NCBI RefSeq assembly: GCF_001577835.2
Contig: NC_029516.1
Coordinates: forward strand, 163,305,212-163,369,211
Origin: Coturnix japonica
Taxonomy: Eukaryota > Chordata > Aves > Galliformes > Phasianidae
Direction of reading: 5' to 3'
Length of the DNA stretch: 64,000 nt
The translations under genes and the position numbers were made by a program. Of this stretch, positions 56,703-64,000 are shown one piece after another; within the stretch, counting starts at the first letter, position 1, and every line of letters begins with the position of its first letter. A model generated the notes under the pieces. That model was given only the letters and a program-made list of their open reading frames with translations. It had not been told where the DNA came from and did not search any database.

Positions 56703-57504
56703 CTCCTTTATGTTTGCTCCTTCAGTTTTTCTCTGATAAAGAAACTGAGCTCAATTTCTGCTGATGTAATTCAAGTTAACTTTCATTAGTTTTGGTGAGA
56801 GCAGAGCTGTAATGACAGTGTTTGTGTGTGTATGCATCTAGCACATACTGCTAGGTTTGGGAGTAAAAAGAGGTGGGCAGTGGGCAGCTGGAGGATTTCA
56901 GGTTCCTGTTGGCACTGCTGACATAAGGTCTTGGCATCCGACATCAAGAGAGATTCCAGAGGGCCCGTGTTTAAAGAGCAGCTGGTGACAGAAAGGTAGG
57001 GAAGATACTGCAGTGAATGAGTCGTGTGATTTCTCTGTCCCTTCGCATCAGAGGTGTCTGATTGCGTGTCTTTTACCTATTGATGCGTGCTCAGGGAAGT
57101 GCTGAGATCCAGCTCAGTTTGCTGTAGCTCAGCAGAGGACCCCTTGCATCACTGGCAGTCATGCTGGGTGTGAAACAATCCTAGAGCTGGTGTGGAGGTG
57201 AGCAAGGTGGCCCAGTAACTGCCTAAGCCAGCTGGGTGTGTAGCAAGCCAGATTGTGCTAAAATAAGCTTAATATGGAATCAAGCTGAATACATATGCCA
57301 AGAGCGTGGTTAAGTTGTAAGCCTGGTTTGATCTTCAATGGCCGAGTCCCTCCTGGAAGTGCCTTGCAGTAAAGAATGATCTGCCCTGCTCTATGATCAC
57401 ATGCATATACAGCTTTGTGATTTTTGTATCCTCTAATGCACTACAGTGTACCTGGAGTTTCATTCCAGTTTTAGAAGTAGACAAATCAGAGCTATTTTGG
57501 GGTT

Positions 57505-57650
57505 AATTTTTTTTAATTTTTTTTTAATGTTGTTGTTGTTTTTGATTGTTGTTGTTTTGATATCCAATGTTATATCACTTGTTTTCTGATGTTGTTGTTG
57601 ATATCACATTGTTATTGTTGTTTTCTGATTTTTTGTTTGTTGAATTAAAT
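57505..57650 (+). repeat. TTG-rich imperfect tandem repeat
   Basis: GTT/TTG triplets interleaved with a partly repeated block of about 40 bases (ttgttttctgatgttgttg, gatatcac..tgttat). It lies downstream of the PHF7-like stop codon. Confidence 0.8.
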
Positions 57651-57963
57651 CCAATCATATAAGATCAATAAATCAGTGGCATAAGTTTATGTTTGGTTTC
57701 TGTGGACTGCTTTTCCCTGGTGCCATCACTAGTCTCTTGCCGTATAGTCATGGGGCTCTCGTGCCTGACTGGCCCGTACCCATAACCACTAAATCCTTGT
57801 TCTTCCCTCTCTCCTTCTTTTGGTGCTTTTTTTGCCCCCATGGCCTGCTGCCTCCTGTCACGGACACAGGTGTAGAGAGAACTCCGTGACAAGTCCATTG
57901 GGATGGCTGCTGGGGACAGGAGTCGGCACGTGGCTGTGGTACGTGGCTGCTCCTGCAGTGTCT

Positions 57964-60900
57964 TCAGGGCTGGTTCCGGGAGTGGCGTCGTGCCCGAGAT
58001 GGTCGCCGCTGTCTGGGGCTGCCGCTGTGGCTTCCTCCAGCCTCACTTTGGGAATTGGAAGCCCGACGATCCAGTGGGGAACGGCTTCGTTCCTGGGGCT
58101 GCCCTCGCTGCAGGAGACTGGAACGCCGTCTTTGGGAAGCCCTGGAATCCCTGGAGGCCCTCCGTGTCTCCTGTGTGGCAGAGCTCTGGGTGCTGCTCTC
58201 AGCACCTGGGGTTGGACTAACTCTGCTGCCACGGCGTCCTTGGGACTGGCTTGAGGGATTTGAAGCCAGACTTTGTACGGAGGACTGGCTTTGCCTGCGG
58301 CTTGTGGTGCTCTGCCTTCTACTGTTTCCAGCCCTTGCTGACCTCTGGCTGGCAGAGCTGCGCTTGCTGTTCTCAGCACCCGAGTCTGCAGAACATCTGC
58401 TGCCACGAGATCTTCTGCGTGGACTCGAGGAATTTGAGGCACGACGCTCTAGCGGAGAGCGGCTTCTTGTCCGGCCTGTGCCCTGCTGCCTGGACTGCCG
58501 TCTGCACTCAGCCGCTGGGGAGCTGCTGGAGTGCCCCACTTCCTGCTCGCTGGTGGATCCGTGGGTGCTGCTCTCAGCGTCTGGAGCAGGAGTATGGCTG
58601 CTCCCTTGGTAATGCCATTCTTGGTGCTGGCTGGATATGCTCACGCGCTTTTTCTTTTGTCCTGTCCTGGGCTGGCTGGACAGGCTGCTGCGCTTAGGCA
58701 TCTGCGGACTCTGAGATGACTCCAATGCTGCCTGGCTGGTGGACTCAGATTCCTGGTTGTCAGGAGCTGGGGAGCTATCTGATGGCCCCTCCTCCTCCTG
58801 GCTGGCAGTGCTGGGACCAGCAGGCTGTGACTCGGCACTGGAGGCTGTAAGGAGAGGCAGGAAGGTGAACAGGATGTCCCCATGGTGGGAGAGGTTCCCA
58901 TCCCTCCTGGGGCAGAGAAACTCTGGCAAAGCTGCACTGAGCACGCACCGCCAGGCCTTGCCTCGACCCAGCCCAGCGGCACAGGGCTCTGCCTCTTACC
59001 AGAATCCACGCCAGCGCAGGAGTCGCACTCCCAGCTGATTGTGCTGTCGCTCAAGGAGGCACACTTTCTGTGGGTGCCTTGCACAGCACAGGAGGTGCAA
59101 AGGAGCAGCTCCCAGGGCCTGGGGGTAAAAAAAAAATAATGAGGCTGAAGTTGTAAGGACAAAATGAGGCGAGCCAGCGAGTGCCGGGTACAGCTCAGGG
59201 GCTTAGTCCTTGCTACCCCCAGCCTGTGGTGAGGCTGAGATCCCACACAGGGCTGCTGAGGTAACTCACCCCTCTTCCTCTGCTTGTTTCCTGCCCTCTG
59301 TGTGTTGACATTCATCCACATCGCAGCAGCTGTGAGGCGCGTGCAGCACTTCATAGCTCTCCTGGTCCTCCCATGTTGGTCTTCTGCCAGAGAAGAGAGG
59401 GAAAGTGGTGAGTCCTCTGTGCCCAAGGCATAGGGCAGATCACAGGCATACCTGCTTTTCTACCACAAGCCCATTCCCAGCTTCTCCATGAAGCTGAGGA
59501 CAACACTTACGGCACAGCAAAGGGCCATCTGGGCCTGCTGGGGGCAATCGAGTGGCAGGCACAGCACTCGTGCTTCAGTATCTAGAGAGCTGGGATGAAG
59601 GCACCAACCTGGCTGGGATTTGGATCCCGAGGATGTGCATTTCCGTCCGGAATCGCACCCTGTCTCTGCAAACGGGACATCGGAAGCGCAGAATGCCAGC
59701 GCTTATGGCATATCCCTGCAGCAGTAACACAAAAAGCAAGAGTGTGAGCGGGGCCTGGCGCCGCTGAGCACCTGCTGTGAGTGCAGAGCAAGGGGAGGGC
59801 TCCTACCTGAATGCAGCTCCGGTGGAACCAGGCCTGTAAGCACACCCTGCACACCATGGTGTGGTAGGAGTTTTGGTCCCCCACGGGCTCCAGGCAGATG
59901 ACACAGCATGTGTCTGGCTCTGGAGCTGCCTCCACTATCTGCTGAGGCCGGTGATCACAGCAGAAGGATCTGGGGGAAGATGGAGAGGATGGGTAAGCTG
60001 AGAAGTGCTGAGAGGATCACACAAAAGAGTTGGCTGCGTGCTTTGGCTCTGGAAAGCAGCCCTGCACGTTCCTCCCATGCTTGGCTGTTGCTGACAGCCC
60101 TTACCTGTGGTTCCCGAAGAAGTGTGTGACACATTCTCCATCCGTAGCACAGGGCAGATGAAAGCTGTGTTCACAGTCTGTCTCTGCGCAGCAGATGGAG
60201 GCCCCCTTCTCTCCACAAACGAAGCAGTGCTGGAAAGAGCAACAGCAGCACTCATTAGAACCAGGCTCAGGGCCTCTGAGGCCAACACGGTGCCTCTGGG
60301 CAGGGCACAGAATGCAGGCACTGCTGGGTCATGCTCTGCAGACCCGCCTGGCACACCAGTTTAATCTGCTGGAGCAGAACTTTGTCCTGGTGCTAGATGG
60401 AAAGACTGCCATTGTTTCCTCAGGGTCCAGGCTTAGCTTGTGCTGGCACAAGCATCCCCATTCCTTCAGATCCTCACCTTCTGCTCTGCCTCCTCGATTG
60501 TGCGTCTAATGGCATCGAGGGGGAACTTCAGAACTGCCCTCTGATTGAGAGTGAGCAGATAAAGGCTGTCGGCAAAAAACTGTGGAAGAGAAAAGAGAGG
60601 GATCTCATGAGAACAAGAAGAAAAAGTGGGAGCATCCCAGGCTGGAAGATGGAAGGAGCCCCAAGGGAACTCACCAAGCAAAACTTGTGGACACGAAGTC
60701 CGCTGTCGCCCAGTAAGGGCCCGCAGATGTCCTCATGAACATCTGCTCGGCGGCACAGCATGCAAACTGGAGAGGAGAGAGCAAACAGAAGCAGTGGTGA
60801 GTGCCAAGTGCCCCTGAGGACTGTTGCCGAGGGCCTGCACCGTGTCTGCCATGCTGGATGAGGGGCAGGGCTGGAAGATGTGAGGGGGAAAGGGCCGTGG

Positions 60901-61074
60901 TAGGTCGAGCAGTCGCGGCAGGCACACACAGGCCAACATGGCTGAGGAGCAGAGGGGCCGTGCCCAGCCGAGTCTGAGGAACCCCAGCCTGCCCCTGAAG
61001 GGAGCTGCATTCAGAGATACTTCACTCTCACCTTCCTCCTCCAAGTGGGAGGTCTTCTCCTTCTTTTTCGACAT
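57964..61074 (-). CDS. PHF7-like RING/PHD finger protein with Ser/Arg-rich tail, nine coding exons
   Basis: Coding exons on the minus strand are 61074-61032, 60766-60675, 60579-60478, 60229-60105, 59969-59807, 59715-59609, 59383-59270, 59118-59000 and 58844-57964. Every junction keeps frame, giving 581 aa. Residues 15-127 form an extended PHD-type zinc module (CMLC, then CFVCGEKGA, then the HSFHLPCA motif). Residues about 142-196 form a RING-like module (CCVICLEP, then WFHRSCIQ, then CPVC), followed by the conserved LGIQIP motif. Residues about 230-285 form a second PHD-like zinc finger ending WECDSC. This order is that of PHF7/G2E3 proteins, histone-reading E3 ligases; mammalian PHF7 acts in spermatids. 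Residues 289-581 are a Ser/Arg-rich tail with repeated motifs, much longer than the mammalian PHF7 C-terminus as I know it. The gene lies in a duplicated unit. The start is the ATG at 61074, beginning MSKKKEK. Confidence 0.88.
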
Positions 61075-61299
61075 GGCACACGTCAACTAGGAGTGTTTGG
61101 AATCCCTGCACAGTCAGCGCTGGGCTTTCTCCTGCACACTCTCCTCTGTCAACTCTGAGAGAAAAGGAGGACGAGAGTGAGTTAGCAGCTCAGGCCCCCC
61201 AGGCCTGGGGAACCATCCTCACTGAGCAGCCTCGGGCAGCCCCTCACTCCCTGTCCTCTCTCCTCACCTCACCAAGTCAAACTGAGCCAAGGCCTGAGC

Positions 61300-62139
61300 N
61301 NNNNNNNNNNNNNNNNNNNNNNNNNNNNNNNNNNNNNNNNNNNNNNNNNNNNNNNNNNNNNNNNNNNNNNNNNNNNNNNNNNNNNNNNNNNNNNNNNNNN
61401 NNNNNNNNNNNNNNNNNNNNNNNNNNNNNNNNNNNNNNNNNNNNNNNNNNNNNNNNNNNNNNNNNNNNNNNNNNNNNNNNNNNNNNNNNNNNNNNNNNNN
61501 NNNNNNNNNNNNNNNNNNNNNNNNNNNNNNNNNNNNNNNNNNNNNNNNNNNNNNNNNNNNNNNNNNNNNNNNNNNNNNNNNNNNNNNNNNNNNNNNNNNN
61601 NNNNNNNNNNNNNNNNNNNNNNNNNNNNNNNNNNNNNNNNNNNNNNNNNNNNNNNNNNNNNNNNNNNNNNNNNNNNNNNNNNNNNNNNNNNNNNNNNNNN
61701 NNNNNNNNNNNNNNNNNNNNNNNNNNNNNNNNNNNNNNNNNNNNNNNNNNNNNNNNNNNNNNNNNNNNNNNNNNNNNNNNNNNNNNNNNNNNNNNNNNNN
61801 NNNNNNNNNNNNNNNNNNNNNNNNNNNNNNNNNNNNNNNNNNNNNNNNNNNNNNNNNNNNNNNNNNNNNNNNNNNNNNNNNNNNNNNNNNNNNNNNNNNN
61901 NNNNNNNNNNNNNNNNNNNNNNNNNNNNNNNNNNNNNNNNNNNNNNNNNNNNNNNNNNNNNNNNNNNNNNNNNNNNNNNNNNNNNNNNNNNNNNNNNNNN
62001 NNNNNNNNNNNNNNNNNNNNNNNNNNNNNNNNNNNNNNNNNNNNNNNNNNNNNNNNNNNNNNNNNNNNNNNNNNNNNNNNNNNNNNNNNNNNNNNNNNNN
62101 NNNNNNNNNNNNNNNNNNNNNNNNNNNNNNNNNNNNNNN
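61300..62139. other. Assembly gap (840 N)
   Basis: This is a run of undetermined bases just upstream of the PHF7-like coding start. It may hide the 5' untranslated exon or promoter of that gene. Gaps are common in tandem arrays because copies collapse during assembly. The true length is unknown. Confidence 1.
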
Positions 62140-63842
62140 AAGTTGCTTTGATTCTAAGAATGGTAATAAAGCAATCTTGTAATATTTCATTTTCCAAAAT
62201 CAGGTCTCTCCTATACTTAAAGCATAAAAAAGATCTTCAATTCTCTTTTCCCATTTGCAATTAATTCCTCAAGAGGTACTGTGGTAAGTTGCAGCCTCCC
62301 TACATTTTTCTTTAGAGTGTGACTTTGTGAAAGAAATTTCATCCTGAATGTCAAACAAGACCAAGGGCCTGATTCTGAGTCATTAACTCTGAAATGCTTT
62401 CAGCTGGGATCAGCAGAATGGGTATCACAGATAAACTGTAGGCAGTCCTTTGATGGTAGGACCACTGATGCTCTCCTGCACAGAGGAATCTTCAGAGATA
62501 TAAAGGTGACCTGGTTAAGAGAGATGAAAACTAGTAAACATCTGTTAAGTTTTCTGGTTGATTCTTTCTATTTTTTCCTTCTTGAGTGAAAAGGGACCTC
62601 AAGAGTCTTTGCAGATTAAACTGATTTGACAGCAAAGGGATGACTGTGGGATGAGAGCGTCTGGAAGAAGCAGCGTTCTTGTTTTGGCAAAAAACAGTGC
62701 ATCTATGAAAAAGAATCTGTGATTCTGACACACACTGTTTTTCTTTAAAGCTAGCAGGAATATAGGAGTAAGCCCGGAAAGCAGAACAGTGGAGAAAAGA
62801 ATTAGAAAAGCCTCTGGGATTGGAAGGAGGGTTGTTCTGCGGCCGTTTTTTCTTTTTTTTCTGGTGAGATCGACCTTAGTCTTGAGAATGTCTGTGAAGC
62901 TACATTTCATTCTACAGCTGCTACTGTTCTATATGCTGCTACTGTTCATCAAGCTGACGTGAGAACCACCTGTAGATGGACACAAGGGTTGGCAGTATTG
63001 CATTTTCCTGAGATAACCGGATTGTGTAGTGTCCTCTCTAAATGTGTTTTATCAAATCTGTTTTACCATGAGGCACCTGTATTTCCAAATGCTATCTGAG
63101 AAAAGTCTGGGAGCTGTAGTATCATTTTGCGAAGTTAGTGTGGAATATTGGTGCTATGACTGTCTCAATGCTTTTTTTTTTTTTTTTTTGGCTTGTTTTG
63201 AACTAAACTACCAGGGTTACTTGCTTCTTCCTCTTCTTAATTTGTTGTGATTCTTAGAATGCATTTCTTAGCGTTGTCCTTGTTTAGTTTTGCTCCTGAT
63301 TGTGATTTTGTTGGGCTTCAGTAAGAGCGATCGTTGTGTTATGTTCTCCTGCCTTTGTAGACATTTCTGCTTTAAATTTATGTATTTATTTATTTTCCAT
63401 AAGGACAAATGCTGTACAGAGAGAAGCTGTTGATCTGTGCAATTTCTTTGCTGGAAGCAGCAGTGAATCTCAGTCTGACCTAAACCTTTTGTCAGATGTG
63501 CTTAACGAGTAGGAAAATCTAGGCTTAATTTCTACTGATTGTCATTACTAACTTAAAGCAGCTTCAGCCTATGCTCCATCTCAGACATTAAACTGCTGGC
63601 GTGCTTCATAGAGAACAGCATTCACACTGAGGTGACGTTTTAAACAAAGGCCTTAAGGAAGATGAAGGTCCTCCTTTATCCAGGAGTTCTAGCATCATCT
63701 TGCAAAAGCAGCTGAGAGCTAAAGGTGGGAGGGATTGGTGATCTTGAAGAAATGCTGTTAAAGTCCTCAGGTTCCTCCCACTGAGATTTACAGATGTGGC
63801 CACAACCCTTATTCCCAGGTTGTGCTCCCCTGGATACTGGTT
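62140..63842. other. Right part of the PHF7-like unit, no gene seen
   Basis: Sequence between the gap and the next duplicated unit. It contains a T-run near 63173-63190, TTTA-rich text near 63380, and an old repeat-like phrase near 62365 (aagggcctgattctgagtca). No coding exon was recognised. Confidence 0.4.
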
Positions 63843-64000
63843 GTATTTTTTTAAATTATTTTATACATATGGGACTCTTATTTAATCCCTTGCCTCTTTA
63901 GTCATGGAGCTGGGCCGGACTGTCTGGCTGTCAGTGGTTTTGTGGGGGCAGTACTTCAGCATTACTGCCAGAAGTAGGTACATTAGCAAGTTCATTGTAT
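63843..64000 (+). repeat. Segmental duplicate B (start of the next unit, cut by window end)
   Basis: Same sequence and orientation as 56545-56702. It runs to the last base of the window, so the match probably continues. If the next unit is like the first, another PHF7-like gene would end about 1.4 kb beyond the window. Confidence 0.9.

Noticed and set aside
58055-58697. Long plus-strand open frames (up to 185 codons) opposite the PHF7-like last exon
   Set aside because: They are antisense shadows of the Ser/Arg-rich coding exon. The minus-strand frame joins eight upstream exons in phase and continues the PHF7-like fold.
61264-62197. Two roughly 300-codon open frames across 61264-62197
   Set aside because: They are artefacts of reading through the N gap.

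Overview
The window is eukaryotic, and it looks like a bird, most likely a galliform (chicken, turkey, quail or pheasant type). Two things point there. CR1 LINE 3' ends are scattered throughout, together with avian ERVL-type LTR fossils. The locus order, TMEM123 converging on a cIAP gene, matches the vertebrate YAP1-BIRC3/BIRC2-TMEM123-MMP neighbourhood. The species was inferred from repeats and protein resemblance, not from a database search.

Layout. 1-17,880 is AT-rich and gene-poor. I see only CR1 fragments, an A-rich tract and two copies of a composite tRNA-like/CR1-tailed element. 17,880-33,900 holds TMEM123 (+ strand, six coding exons, 198 aa), starting in a CpG island. 34,000-37,470 lies between two convergent genes and carries CR1 pieces and an LTR fossil. 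37,470-45,930 is BIRC2 (cIAP1, the avian ITA/ch-IAP1 gene; - strand, eight coding exons, 610 aa). Its CpG-island promoter has a TATA-like box and two kappa-B matches. 46,000-51,170 is mostly unexplained, with a GC-rich divergent reading frame and two phase-compatible orphan exons. 51,170-56,500 is a repeat cluster of ERVL-type LTR fossil, CR1 nested in CR1, a solo LTR and an ATTT microsatellite. 57,964-61,074 is a complete PHF7-like RING/PHD gene (- strand, nine coding exons, 581 aa) with a long Ser/Arg-rich tail. An 840-base assembly gap follows.

The last 158 bases of the window repeat 56,545-56,702. The PHF7-like gene therefore sits in a roughly 7.3 kb unit that starts again at 63,843, which is the signature of a tandem array.

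BIRC2 and the PHF7-like gene both encode RING-type proteins, but nothing in the sequence links them functionally. BIRC2 controls TNF-receptor/NF-kappa-B survival signalling, and its promoter kappa-B sites fit the known induction of avian cIAP by Rel proteins. TMEM123 is a mucin-like cell-surface protein. The exon models come from reading splice signals and reading-frame phase by eye. All three models keep frame through every junction.
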